Assembly: GCA_045541115.1 (NCBI GenBank)
Contig: JAZQIM010000014.1
Coordinates: 67,523-131,522 of the forward strand
Source: Aphodoplasma sp045541115
Lineage (GTDB): Bacteria; Bacillota; Clostridia; UBA1381; UMGS1253
DNA: 64,000 nt
Direction: 5' to 3'
The notes under the pieces are model-generated. The model made no database searches, had not been told where the DNA came from, and saw only the letters and a list, made by a program, of their open reading frames with translations. Shown here in pieces: positions 1 to 8,622 of this stretch (position 1 is its first letter; each line of letters begins with the position of its first letter). The translations under genes and the position numbers were made by a program.

Positions 1-1180
1 AAAGCTTATCTTCGTCAGAAAGCTCATCCATGCCCATAATCGCAATTATGTCCATAAGTTCGTTATATCTTTGAAGAACCCTTTGAACCTCACGAGCAAC
101 GTTGTAATGCTCATCGCCTAATATATCTGCCGATAATATACGGCTCGTAGATTCGAGCGGGTCAACAGCGGGATAAATACCTTGTGAAGCTATGCTTCTT
201 GACAAAACCGTCGTAGCATCCAGGTGCGCAAACGTCGTAGCAGGCGCAGGGTCTGTCAAGTCATCGGCAGGAACGTACACCGCCTGAATAGATGTTATCG
301 AGCCTTTTTTCGTCGAGGTTATTCTCTCCTGAAGTACACCCATTTCATTTGCAAGCGTAGGCTGATAACCAACGGCTGACGGCATTCTTCCAAGAAGTGC
401 TGACACTTCCGAACCGGCTTGTGTGAATCTGAAAATATTATCTATAAACAATAAAACGTCCTGTCCTTCTTCTTCGCGGAAATATTCTGCCATAGTAAGA
501 CCTGAAAGTCCAACTCTCATTCTTGCTCCCGGCGGCTCATTCATCTGGCCATATACAAGCGCCGTATTGGATAAAACGCCCGATTCTTTCATTTCGTTAT
601 ATAAATCGTTTCCTTCTCTTGTACGCTCGCCAACACCTGTAAAAACTGATAATCCGCCATGCTCTTTTGCAATATTATTTATAAGCTCCATGATAAGCAC
701 CGTTTTTCCAACGCCGGCGCCACCAAACAAACCTATCTTTCCGCCCTTTGAATATGGGCATAACAGGTCTATTACCTTTATGCCTGTTTCAAATATTTGT
801 GTAGATGTCGAAAGCTCAGAATACGGCGGTGCCGGTCTATGAATGTCCCATCTCTCAACATCTTCAGGGGCACTCTGATTATCAACCGGATTTCCAAGTA
901 CATTAAAAATTCTGCCAAGAGTCTTTCTTCCTACAGGAACACTTATAGCCTTTCCTGTATCGATAACCTGTGTACCTCTTGATAAACCGTCTGTCGACGC
1001 CATAGCAATACAGCGCACAGTGTTGTCGCCTATATGCTGTGCCACTTCTACAGTTAATGTTCTCTCGCCTATTTTCATATTTAATGCATTGTATATGGCA
1101 GGCAGTTTCCCTTCTTCAAATCGAACGTCAACTACAGGGCCCATAACCTGCACAACACTGCCATTTAATGTGTTTTCCAT
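1..1180 (-). CDS. atpD: F1 ATP synthase beta subunit (3' end outside window)
   Basis: Catalytic beta subunit of the F1 head, which makes or hydrolyses ATP on the cytoplasmic face of the membrane. The frame is open from ATG at 1180 to the window edge, so the C-terminus is missing. The translation starts MENTLNGSVVQVMGPVVDV and contains the P-loop GGAGVGKT, the GERTREGNDLY segment and the LFIDNIFRFTQAGSEVSALL Walker B region. A GGAGG ribosome site lies 7 nt before the start. It follows atpG by 12 bp. atpC should come next, beyond position 1. Confidence 0.97.
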   Translation of the reverse strand, partial: MENTLNGSVVQVMGPVVDVRFEEGKLPAIYNALNMKIGERTLTVEVAQHIGDNTVRCIAMASTDGLSRGTQVIDTGKAISVPVGRKTLGRIFNVLGNPVDNQSAPEDVERWDIHRPAPPYSELSTSTQIFETGIKVIDLLCPYSKGGKIGLFGGAGVGKTVLIMELINNIAKEHGGLSVFTGVGERTREGNDLYNEMKESGVLSNTALVYGQMNEPPGARMRVGLSGLTMAEYFREEEGQDVLLFIDNIFRFTQAGSEVSALLGRMPSAVGYQPTLANEMGVLQERITSTKKGSITSIQAVYVPADDLTDPAPATTFAHLDATTVLSRSIASQGIYPAVDPLESTSRILSADILGDEHYNVAREVQRVLQRYNELMDIIAIMGMDELSDEDKL

Positions 1181-1192
1181 TTTTATGCCTCC

Positions 1193-1996
1193 TTACATAC
1201 CACTTCCGGCAACTATTTCTGTGATTTCCTGTGTGATGCTACCTTGTCTTGCGCGATTATATTCAAGTGTAAGATTTTCAATCATCTCCGACGCATTCTT
1301 TCCTGCAGAATCCATCGCAAATCTTCTTGCCACAACTTCACAAGTAAAGCTCTCTCTTACTGCCTCAAGTATCTTTGAAGCAACATATTCTTCGATAAGC
1401 GCCTCAAGTATCGTCTTTTCATCAGGTTCAAAAATGATATCCGCCTTAGAGTTAATATCCTTTTTCTCCAAAGGCATTATCCATGTTATCTGAGGCTCCT
1501 GAACCATCATCGAAGTATATTTCGTTGATACAATTCCAACCTTTTCGTAATTGCCTTCTTTAAAGTCATTGCATAATTTTTTTGCAAGTTCAATCGCCTG
1601 TGAATACGAATATCCTTCAGCCTTTGTAATCTCCTTTTTATATCGTTCGGATGCTCTCTTGCCGATAGGATAAATATCGTTAAAATCAATTTTTTCAGTC
1701 ACTTTAAATATGTTTGAGTTATATCCACCCGCAAGTCCGCGGTCACCTGCAATTACGATGAGGCAAATCTTTTTTTCCTCGCCACTTTTCATATATTCGC
1801 TTTTCTCGCACACTCTCGACGATGAAAGCATATCAATCGTTGTTTGCATAGCGCTCGCGTACTGACGGCTCTTTGTCATCGCATTCGTGGCACCTCTGAT
1901 TTTTGCAGATGCAACAAGCCCCATCGCCTTTGTCAAGTGCAAGGTTGAGTCGACACTTTTTATTCGGTTTTTCAAGCTTTTTGTATCTATACCCAT
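1193..1996 (-). CDS. atpG: F1 ATP synthase gamma subunit
   Basis: Central rotor shaft linking the c-ring to the alpha3beta3 head. The 267-residue product has the expected N-terminal coiled coil (MGIDTKSLKNRIKSVDST, then TKAMGLVASAK) and the conserved C-terminal helix with LTLEYNRARQGSITQEITEI. Length is slightly below the usual 280-290. The ATG is preceded by GGAGTG. It sits between atpA (10 bp upstream) and atpD (12 bp downstream). Confidence 0.97.
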   Translation of the reverse strand: MGIDTKSLKNRIKSVDSTLHLTKAMGLVASAKIRGATNAMTKSRQYASAMQTTIDMLSSSRVCEKSEYMKSGEEKKICLIVIAGDRGLAGGYNSNIFKVTEKIDFNDIYPIGKRASERYKKEITKAEGYSYSQAIELAKKLCNDFKEGNYEKVGIVSTKYTSMMVQEPQITWIMPLEKKDINSKADIIFEPDEKTILEALIEEYVASKILEAVRESFTCEVVARRFAMDSAGKNASEMIENLTLEYNRARQGSITQEITEIVAGSGM

Positions 1997-2006
1997 AGTA
2001 TCACTC

Positions 2007-3494
2007 CTACATCTCGCAAAGAGCTTGTTTTAGTGTTTTGACATCTTCATCATCAAAGAAATTATCTTCAATTCTCTTTAGCCATGCTTCATACTTTCTC
2101 TCAAGTAAATCGTATAATTTCTGCTCATAATCCGAAACCTTGTCTACTGCTATATCATTAAGGTATCCGTTAACAACAGCATAAACGATTGCCACCTGAC
2201 ATCCAACTCGAACAGGCGCATTTTTCTTTTGCTTTAACACTTCAACGATTCTTTCGCCAAGTGCAAGACGCTTTTTCGTATCTTCATCAAGGTCACTTCC
2301 AAACTGTGCAAACGACTGTAGCTCACGGTATTGTGCATACAAGAGCTTAAGTTCGCCCGATACTTTCTTCATCGCCTTAAGCTGCGCAGAACCACCAACA
2401 CGACTTACAGATATACCGGGGTTTATTGCCGGCATAATACCTGCGTGGAAAAGCTCTGTTTCAAGGAAAATTTGTCCGTCAGTTATCGATATAACATTAG
2501 TCGGAATATACGCCGACACATCGCCCGCCTGTGTTTCGATTACAGGAAGTGCAGTTATCGAGCCGCCACCATATTCCGGTGCAACACACGCCGCTCTTTC
2601 AAGCAATCTTGAGTGAAGGTAAAATACATCGCCGGGATATGCTTCCCTTCCGGGCGGACGACGAATAAGTAGTGAAAGCGCACGATATGCAATCGCATGC
2701 TTTGACAAATCGTCATAAATTATAAGAACGTCTTTGCCTTGTTCTCTGAAATACTCTGCCATAGCACATCCTGAATATGGCGCAATATACTGTATTGGCG
2801 CAGTTTCAGAGGCCGATGCAGATACTATGATTGTATACTCCATTGCTCCGGCTTTTTCAAGGTCATTTGCAAGCTGTGCAACCGCCGTATTCTTCTGTCC
2901 GATTGCAACATATATGCATATAACATCTGTATTTTTCTGATTTATAATTGTATCTATTACTATCTCTGTTTTACCTGTCTGTCTATCACCTATAATAAGC
3001 TCTCTTTGTCCTCTGCCAATCGGAATCATACTGTCAATAGCTTTGATTCCTGTTTGCAGCGGAACAGATACGCTCTTTCTTTCGATTATTCCGGGGGCTT
3101 CCGATTCAATAGGTCTTGTCTGTGTTGTTTCAACAGGTCCTTTTCCATCTATAGGATTTCCAAGCGCACCTACAACTCTGCCTATTAACTGCTCACCAAC
3201 CGGCACAGAAACAACCTTTCCTGTGCGATAAACTTTTGAACCTTCGTGTATATCGTCTGAATCAGACAAAAGTGCAACGGAAACTGTTTCATCTTCAAGA
3301 TTTTGCGCCATACCGATACTGCCGTTTTCAAACTCCAAAAGCTCGCTTGCCATACATGAACGAAGTCCATATACCTTTGCAATACCGTCGCCAACTAAAA
3401 TGACACTGCCTGTTTCCTGCATCTCCATTTTCGACTCATAATTTTTAATTTGTTCTTTTATAATCTGGCTGATTTCATCAGGTCTTATATTCAT
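2007..3494 (-). CDS. atpA: F1 ATP synthase alpha subunit
   Basis: Non-catalytic nucleotide-binding subunit of the F1 head. The 495-residue protein has the P-loop GDRQTGKTE, the VAIGQK segment, and the alpha signature region around PAINPGISVSRVGGSAQ with its conserved arginine. The ATG overlaps the end of atpH by 4 bp, which suggests translational coupling. Length and motifs are ordinary for the family. Confidence 0.98.
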   Translation of the reverse strand: MNIRPDEISQIIKEQIKNYESKMEMQETGSVILVGDGIAKVYGLRSCMASELLEFENGSIGMAQNLEDETVSVALLSDSDDIHEGSKVYRTGKVVSVPVGEQLIGRVVGALGNPIDGKGPVETTQTRPIESEAPGIIERKSVSVPLQTGIKAIDSMIPIGRGQRELIIGDRQTGKTEIVIDTIINQKNTDVICIYVAIGQKNTAVAQLANDLEKAGAMEYTIIVSASASETAPIQYIAPYSGCAMAEYFREQGKDVLIIYDDLSKHAIAYRALSLLIRRPPGREAYPGDVFYLHSRLLERAACVAPEYGGGSITALPVIETQAGDVSAYIPTNVISITDGQIFLETELFHAGIMPAINPGISVSRVGGSAQLKAMKKVSGELKLLYAQYRELQSFAQFGSDLDEDTKKRLALGERIVEVLKQKKNAPVRVGCQVAIVYAVVNGYLNDIAVDKVSDYEQKLYDLLERKYEAWLKRIEDNFFDDEDVKTLKQALCEM

Positions 3495-4021
3495 TTTCGT
3501 ATCACATCCTTTACATTCTTAAGATGCTCTTTTATGCTTGCGTTAACTGTTTTGCCATCAATTTCGATAATAAGACCGCCAAGTATTGTCTCATCTACTT
3601 CGCATTTTAGCATAACAGTTCGTCCGCTCATTTTTTCTAACTTATCTTTTAAAGCTGTTTTTTCTTCTTCTCTTAATTCTACAGCGCTTATTACCTTTGC
3701 ACATGACATCTTCTTTATTTCATTTAGAAGTTTTTTATATTCCTCCACACATAAATCAAATTCCTTGATATATCTTCTTTCACATAAAAGCTTAACAAAA
3801 GACAAAACATGTGTGGGCACATTATCCGAAAAGGCATTGTCGAGCACATGGCATCTTTCACTTAAAGGTATTCCGGGCGATGACAGAAGCTGCAGATACT
3901 GCGGATTTTCGCTAAAAATATCATTTAACAAGTCAAGCGATTTTGCATACTCCTGCTCTTTGTCATTTTCCATCGCCAATGCAAACAAGGCCTTCGCATA
4001 TTCTTTAACTACATCACTCAT
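3491..4021 (-). CDS. atpH: F1 ATP synthase delta subunit
   Basis: Peripheral-stalk subunit that ties F1 to the b subunits. I chose the ATG at 4021 (MSDVVKEYAKALF, 176 residues), with AGGTGAT about 5 nt upstream. An ATG at 4027 and a GTG at 4030 are in frame and possible. The N-terminal helical domain (YAKALFALA) and the C-terminal ILGGLIIEIDGKTVNASIKEHL block are typical of the OSCP/delta family. It overlaps atpF by 8 bp and atpA by 4 bp. Confidence 0.93.
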   Translation of the reverse strand: MSDVVKEYAKALFALAMENDKEQEYAKSLDLLNDIFSENPQYLQLLSSPGIPLSERCHVLDNAFSDNVPTHVLSFVKLLCERRYIKEFDLCVEEYKKLLNEIKKMSCAKVISAVELREEEKTALKDKLEKMSGRTVMLKCEVDETILGGLIIEIDGKTVNASIKEHLKNVKDVIRK

Positions 4022-4520
4022 TTTCATCACCTATCTTCTGAATAACTGAATCAATAAGTTCACGATGGTCATCAGCATTTATTTCTCTTTCCAAAATTTT
4101 ATTTGCAAGTGCCGTAGAAACCTCAACAATTTCATTCTTGATTTCTTCTTTTGCCTTTTTCTTTTCATAGACAATCTGATTTTCAGCCTGACGCATAATA
4201 ACATCGGCTTGCTCTTTTGCCTTTGAAACGATTAGCTCGCCTTGTCTTTTCGCGCTTTCCTGGGCATCTTTAATCATTTCATCAGTTTCGCTTTTAACTG
4301 TGCTGATTTTTTCGTCCCACAAGACTCTATTTTCCTGTGCAATACGCTTCGCTTCGTCTGCATCGGCATATTTTGCATCAAGCTCTTTTTGTCTGTTTGA
4401 AAGCATTTTGTTGACAGGCTTAAAAAGAAATTTCTTTACGAGAAGAAATAATATCAATAAATTTAATAACGAAATCACTATCTGCCATATGTTGACAGAA
4501 ATAACTTCTAACGATTGCAT
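4014..4520 (-). CDS. atpF: F0 ATP synthase b subunit
   Basis: Membrane-anchored peripheral stalk. The product (168 residues from the ATG at 4520) has one N-terminal membrane helix (IWQIVISLLNLLILFLLVKKFLFKP), then a long charged coiled coil rich in E, K and A ending at IQKIGDENE. An in-frame GTG at 4529 is possible, but GGAG lies only 1 nt from it and 10 nt from the ATG, so the ATG is preferred. The gap to atpE is 91 bp. Confidence 0.94.
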   Translation of the reverse strand: MQSLEVISVNIWQIVISLLNLLILFLLVKKFLFKPVNKMLSNRQKELDAKYADADEAKRIAQENRVLWDEKISTVKSETDEMIKDAQESAKRQGELIVSKAKEQADVIMRQAENQIVYEKKKAKEEIKNEIVEVSTALANKILEREINADDHRELIDSVIQKIGDENE

Positions 4521-4611
4521 AGTCTTCACTCTCCGGGATGACAGATACGTTAATAATCATAAATTACACTACGTTCTGTTTATTTAAAATTCTACTGTGA
4601 AAATAGTTATC

Positions 4612-4896
4612 TTATCCAAGTGTTGACATAAGAAGGTTGATAAATATACCCGGTGTAACAAACAACAACAAAATTGCTATAACGAGCGCATAAAGTCCTG
4701 TTGTTTCAGCTATAGCACAACCCATTAGCATTGTCGATGTAACATCACCCTTGCTTTCAGGCTGACGGCCTATCGCTTCGCAGGCTTTTGCAACAGCGTT
4801 ACCTTCACCGATACCGGGTCCGATACCTGCGATCATAGCAGTACCTGCACCTAATGCACAACATCCTAAAATAATTGCAATTGAAATTTCTAACAT
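4612..4896 (-). CDS. atpE: F0 ATP synthase c subunit with two-carboxylate ion site
   Basis: Proteolipid of the rotor ring; 94 residues, two membrane helices joined by the RQPESKGD polar loop. The ion-binding helix reads AIAETTGLYALVIA with E64, T65, T66 and Y69. Helix 1 carries E31 (GPGIGEGNA) where the classic Na+ c subunit of Ilyobacter has Gln. This E/E plus ET combination matches the two-carboxylate Na+ motif described for Fusobacterium nucleatum. Na+ coupling is therefore inferred, not shown. A GGAGG site precedes the ATG. Confidence 0.96.
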   Translation of the reverse strand: MLEISIAIILGCCALGAGTAMIAGIGPGIGEGNAVAKACEAIGRQPESKGDVTSTMLMGCAIAETTGLYALVIAILLLFVTPGIFINLLMSTLG

Positions 4897-4916
4897 AATA
4901 ATTACCTCCTAAAATA

Positions 4917-5795
4917 TTACGCCTTTGCGCGTTTTTTTCTTTTCATATACAATTCGTAAGGAAATCCCCCCGAAATATACATCATTGTAAGCATTGCAAA
5001 AATGTATGCCTGTAAGCATCCGCTGAATATATCAAAATATATTGATAAAATCGCAGGAAGTCCAATTTGCAAAAACGGTATATCGCCCAAAAATCCAGGC
5101 AGTACAGAGAAAATCATATTTGACAATCCGCCAAGCCCCGCCGCAACAAGCACCGATATAACAGAGCCCGAAAGCACGTTTCCGTAATGACGAAATGCCA
5201 TTGAAATAGGCGTCGCTATTTCGCTTATTACGTTAAGCGGTGCCATCAAAACAGGATTCGCAAAGCTTTTCACATACTCTATCGGACCGCACTTCATTTT
5301 ATAATATGTTATTAAAATAAACACAAGTATTGCCCACCCTGCGACGATGTTTAGGTCAGATGTCGGCGGATATAAGCCGAACAGAGTTACAAGACTTGAA
5401 AATGCAGAAAGAGCAATAATTGAAGCAATAAACGGCGAGAAAAACGAAAAATATTCTCCCATATTTCCTATAACCATTTTATTACACATTTCAACTATCA
5501 TCTCTGCAAAATGATGTCTTTTAAGCCAAACACCCGATTTTATTCCGTGCACAAGGTATAAACATAAAAATGTAACCGAGATTATTACCATAAGTGAGTT
5601 TACCTGCGATTCTGTAATCGGCAAATCCTGTATCGGCAATTTAATCGTGAAAAATATAAGTGCCCCCGAAATACTTATTCCTTCCTTTGCAGGCGTTGTC
5701 AACACCTTAAGCAATATGCTAAAACAAATCGGGACAAACATCATCACAATATAAATAATATCTATTATTTTAAATTTTATATTTAATTGTTTCAC
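4917..5795 (-). CDS. atpB: F0 ATP synthase a subunit
   Basis: Membrane stator channel that passes ions to and from the c-ring. The 292-residue, multi-helix protein has the essential arginine in AFRHYGNVLSG and a C-terminal helix with FAMLTMMYISGGF. It starts with GTG at 5795; GGAGG lies 10 nt upstream and the start overlaps the atpI-like stop by 4 bp (GTGA), indicating coupling. Gap to atpE is 20 bp. Confidence 0.94.
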   Translation of the reverse strand: MKQLNIKFKIIDIIYIVMMFVPICFSILLKVLTTPAKEGISISGALIFFTIKLPIQDLPITESQVNSLMVIISVTFLCLYLVHGIKSGVWLKRHHFAEMIVEMCNKMVIGNMGEYFSFFSPFIASIIALSAFSSLVTLFGLYPPTSDLNIVAGWAILVFILITYYKMKCGPIEYVKSFANPVLMAPLNVISEIATPISMAFRHYGNVLSGSVISVLVAAGLGGLSNMIFSVLPGFLGDIPFLQIGLPAILSIYFDIFSGCLQAYIFAMLTMMYISGGFPYELYMKRKKRAKA

Positions 5796-6199
5796 TCTTT
5801 CATCCCCTCCTGCTCATTCTCCTTATCTTTCCATAGTGGGCGAATCATAATTGCAAGTCTCGGGAAAAACATAGGTACTAAAAGCGATATTGTATTAAAC
5901 CATGACAAAAGTACACAAGCACCTATGATTATAAACATCGCAAAATTTCTTGCGCTCTGAGACAGCTTTATTATCTTTTTTGCATCTGATTCATCTTTTG
6001 TTAATGCTTTTTGTATTGTTATGCCCATAAATAAAAAGTTTAAGACACCAACGATTGCAGAAACAATATTTCCAAGCAAAACAGTGTAATTCCACTTATT
6101 ATATACAACAAAAACTATATTCATCAAGATGCTTAAAACGATAACAACGTATGATATATATTTTGTTTCCTTTAATACAGTTTTATCAATACTATTCAT
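5792..6199 (-). CDS. Small membrane protein at head of atp operon (AtpI-like)
   Basis: A 135-residue protein with about four predicted membrane helices (ISYVVIVLSILMNIVFVVY, then YTVLLGNIVSAIVGVLNFLF and two more). Position as first gene of an atp operon and topology fit the AtpI/ATP synthase I family, which helps assemble the c-ring or moves Mg2+/Ca2+. Sequence conservation in this family is weak, so the call rests partly on context. ATG at 6199 is chosen, with GGGAG 8 nt upstream; an in-frame TTG at 6214 is unlikely. Confidence 0.75.
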   Translation of the reverse strand: MNSIDKTVLKETKYISYVVIVLSILMNIVFVVYNKWNYTVLLGNIVSAIVGVLNFLFMGITIQKALTKDESDAKKIIKLSQSARNFAMFIIIGACVLLSWFNTISLLVPMFFPRLAIMIRPLWKDKENEQEGMKE

Positions 6200-6231
6200 A
6201 AAACTTTCTCCCAAAAATCAACATTAGAATT

Positions 6232-6260
6232 ATTCTACCATAAATACTACTTTTTAGCAA
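6232..6260 (-). promoter_or_regulatory. Probable sigma-A promoter of the atp operon
   Basis: On the minus strand TTGCTA and TAGAAT are separated by 17 bp, ending about 33 bp before the first atp start codon. No other gene lies between, so this can drive the whole operon. Confidence 0.55.
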
Positions 6261-6325
6261 TACCTAAACAGCCATTATTTGTTATAAATTTAAAAAATTT
6301 TTATTTAAATAACATAAATATAAAT

Positions 6326-6354
6326 GACGAACACACCATTTAAGTATGTTCGTC
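6326..6354 (-). terminator. Hairpin after citrate synthase
   Basis: Perfect 8-bp inverted repeat GACGAACA/TGTTCGTC with a 13-nt loop, 14 bp past the citrate synthase stop. The following tract on the minus strand is only ATTTATATT, so it is a weak intrinsic terminator at best. Confidence 0.5.
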
Positions 6355-6367
6355 AATAAAAATATTA

Positions 6368-7729
6368 TTATCTCTCGTCAAGCGATATATAATCACTGTG
6401 CTTCATAACATTTTTGTATGCCGGGCGAATAATTTTCCCCGCATTAACAAGCTCTTCTAGGCGGTGTGCACTCCATCCTACAATTCTTGCTATTGCAAAA
6501 ATAGGTGTGTATAATTCAAGCGGTAAATTAAGCATGCTGTACACAAAACCGCTGTAAAAATCGACATTTGCACTCACACCCTTGTATATCTTACGTTTTT
6601 TTGCAATAACGTCGACTGCAACTTTTTCAATATTTGCATAGAGTCGATACTCTTTTTCGCGGCCTTTTTCCTTTGCAAGACTTTCCACAAAACCTTTAAA
6701 TACATTTGCACGCGGATCTGAAATCGAATAAACCGCATGTCCCATACCGTAAATCAATCCTGCACCATCAAAAGCTTTTTTGTCAAGTATATCGCCCAAA
6801 TATTTTCCAAGCTCTTCTTCATCATCCCAATCGGACACATTTTTCATTATATCCTCTACCATTTTTACGACCTTGATGTTTGCCCCGCCATGTTTTGGTC
6901 CTTTTAATGAACCTAGCGCAGCTGCAATTGCCGAATAAGTATCTGTGCCGGAAGATGATACAACACGTGTTGTAAATGTAGAGTTATTTCCGCCACCATG
7001 TTCTGCATGAAGCACAAGCGCAATGTCGAGTATTTTCGCCTCAAGCTCTGTATAATTGCAGTCCGGTCGAAGTATGCGAAGTATGTTTTCCGCCGTGGAA
7101 AGCTCCGGGCTCGGAGAATGAATAAACAAGCTCTGTCCATCATGATAATGAACGTACGCCTGATAACCATACACCGCCAAAAGCGGAAATAGTGCAATAA
7201 GCTGCAGTGACTGCCTAAGCACATTCGGCAGCGATATGTCGTTTGCATTTTCATCATACGAATAAAGCGTAAGCACACTTCTTGCAAGTGTGTTCATCAT
7301 GTCCGAGCTCGGCGCTTTCATTATTATGTCACGCACAAAGCTCGTAGGAAGCGTCCTGTAATCATTTAGCAAAACACAAAAATCATTGAGCTCTTTTTTA
7401 CTCGGAAGCTCTCCAAACAATAAAAGGTATGCCGTTTCTTCAAATCCAAATCGTTCTTCCTTTATAAAGCCCGAAACAATTTGCTCTATATCGATTCCTC
7501 TGTAAAAAAGCTTTCCTTCGCATGGTATCATATCATTGTCAACGACAGTATATGAACGCACCTCGGATATGTCTGTAAGACCTGTCAAAACGCCTTTTCC
7601 GTTTATATCTCTAAGGCCTCTTTTTACCTCGTACTTACTATATAATTCAGTATCTATTGTGCTGTTTTGTATGCATTTGTCCATCAAACTGACAATTTGC
7701 GGTGTTATTTCACTAAATTTTTTTGCCAT
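6368..7729 (-). CDS. gltA: Citrate synthase
   Basis: Condenses acetyl-CoA with oxaloacetate to citrate, feeding the oxidative branch toward 2-oxoglutarate and glutamate. The 453-residue protein carries the two catalytic histidines in PKHGGANIK and GMGHAVYSISDPRA and the catalytic aspartate in NVDFYSGFVY. The N-terminal YRGIDIEQIVSG block is typical of the citrate/2-methylcitrate synthase family; 2-methylcitrate activity cannot be excluded. AGGAGG lies 8 nt before the ATG. It follows birA by 71 bp on the same strand and may be cotranscribed with it. Confidence 0.93.
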   Translation of the reverse strand: MAKKFSEITPQIVSLMDKCIQNSTIDTELYSKYEVKRGLRDINGKGVLTGLTDISEVRSYTVVDNDMIPCEGKLFYRGIDIEQIVSGFIKEERFGFEETAYLLLFGELPSKKELNDFCVLLNDYRTLPTSFVRDIIMKAPSSDMMNTLARSVLTLYSYDENANDISLPNVLRQSLQLIALFPLLAVYGYQAYVHYHDGQSLFIHSPSPELSTAENILRILRPDCNYTELEAKILDIALVLHAEHGGGNNSTFTTRVVSSSGTDTYSAIAAALGSLKGPKHGGANIKVVKMVEDIMKNVSDWDDEEELGKYLGDILDKKAFDGAGLIYGMGHAVYSISDPRANVFKGFVESLAKEKGREKEYRLYANIEKVAVDVIAKKRKIYKGVSANVDFYSGFVYSMLNLPLELYTPIFAIARIVGWSAHRLEELVNAGKIIRPAYKNVMKHSDYISLDER

Positions 7730-7800
7730 CTGCCATACCTCCTAATACTTTGTATCAACTTCAATAAGTTATGTATGCCCAAACAAATCCATTTTTAAAC

Positions 7801-8601
7801 TCATAAAAATCTGACGCTTATTTCTCCGCTGCTTATTTTTTCACATTGTCCTTCTTCGTTTTTTATTACGAGTGCACCAAAATCATCTATATCGCAAACA
7901 AAGACTTCGCGCTCTTTGCCGGCACAAATAGCCTTAACCTTTTTGCCAATAACACACGAACGCTTCTTGTACTCATCCATTATACCTTTTATATTGTCTG
8001 CGCATATATCGGCATATACCTTTTCAAATTCATTTAAAACCTGCGCTATAAGAAAGGCTCTGTCAATTTGTATGTCAGTATTCATCAAAAGCGATGTCGC
8101 AATGTCTTTTATGTCAGGCGGAAACGCATCGTTTGTAACATTTATGCCGACACCTAAAATAATATAATCAACGCTGCCCACATTATTGCTGATTGTTTCT
8201 GCAAGTATACCACATAGCTTTCTTTTGTTTAAATATATATCGTTTACCCATTTGATCTCAGTCTTCGTATGCGCCACAGAATCTATCGCACGGCAAAGTG
8301 CAACCGATGTAGCGGCAGTTATCAACAATATACGCTCAATATCAAATTCAGGTCGCAAAATGATACTTAAATACACCCCGGCATCTGATGGAGAATAAAA
8401 ACTTCTTCCAAGCCTTCCACGTCCGAATGTTTGCTTTTTTGCAATCACAACACTTCCGTGTGGCGCATCATTTTTTGCGAGCATTTTTGCGTAGTTATTC
8501 GTCGAGTCAACACTGTCAAGAATATGAATATCACAAGAAAAAATTTTTCCGGACAAATACTTAATTATATTCTCTTTTGAAATATTATTGCTTGCTTTCA
8601 T
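7801..8601 (-). CDS. birA: Biotin-protein ligase (no DNA-binding domain)
   Basis: Activates biotin with ATP and attaches it to a lysine of biotin carboxyl carrier proteins. The catalytic motif GRGRLGRSFYSP and KWVNDIYLNKRKLCGIL are present; a small C-terminal SH3-like domain ends at SSGEISVRFL. About 266 residues with no N-terminal helix-turn-helix, so it is an enzyme only and not a biotin repressor. Start is uncertain: ATG at 8601 is 11 nt from GGGGG, ATG at 8610 only 2 nt. It follows ychF by a few bases. Confidence 0.92.
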   Translation of the reverse strand: MKASNNISKENIIKYLSGKIFSCDIHILDSVDSTNNYAKMLAKNDAPHGSVVIAKKQTFGRGRLGRSFYSPSDAGVYLSIILRPEFDIERILLITAATSVALCRAIDSVAHTKTEIKWVNDIYLNKRKLCGILAETISNNVGSVDYIILGVGINVTNDAFPPDIKDIATSLLMNTDIQIDRAFLIAQVLNEFEKVYADICADNIKGIMDEYKKRSCVIGKKVKAICAGKEREVFVCDIDDFGALVIKNEEGQCEKISSGEISVRFL

Positions 8602-8622
8602 AAATGACATAGCCCCCAAATT

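Noticed and set aside
2331..2612. Long opposite-strand frames inside atpA, atpH, argS, ackA and others
   Set aside because: They lie entirely within strongly recognised genes, lack ribosome sites and show no recognisable protein features.
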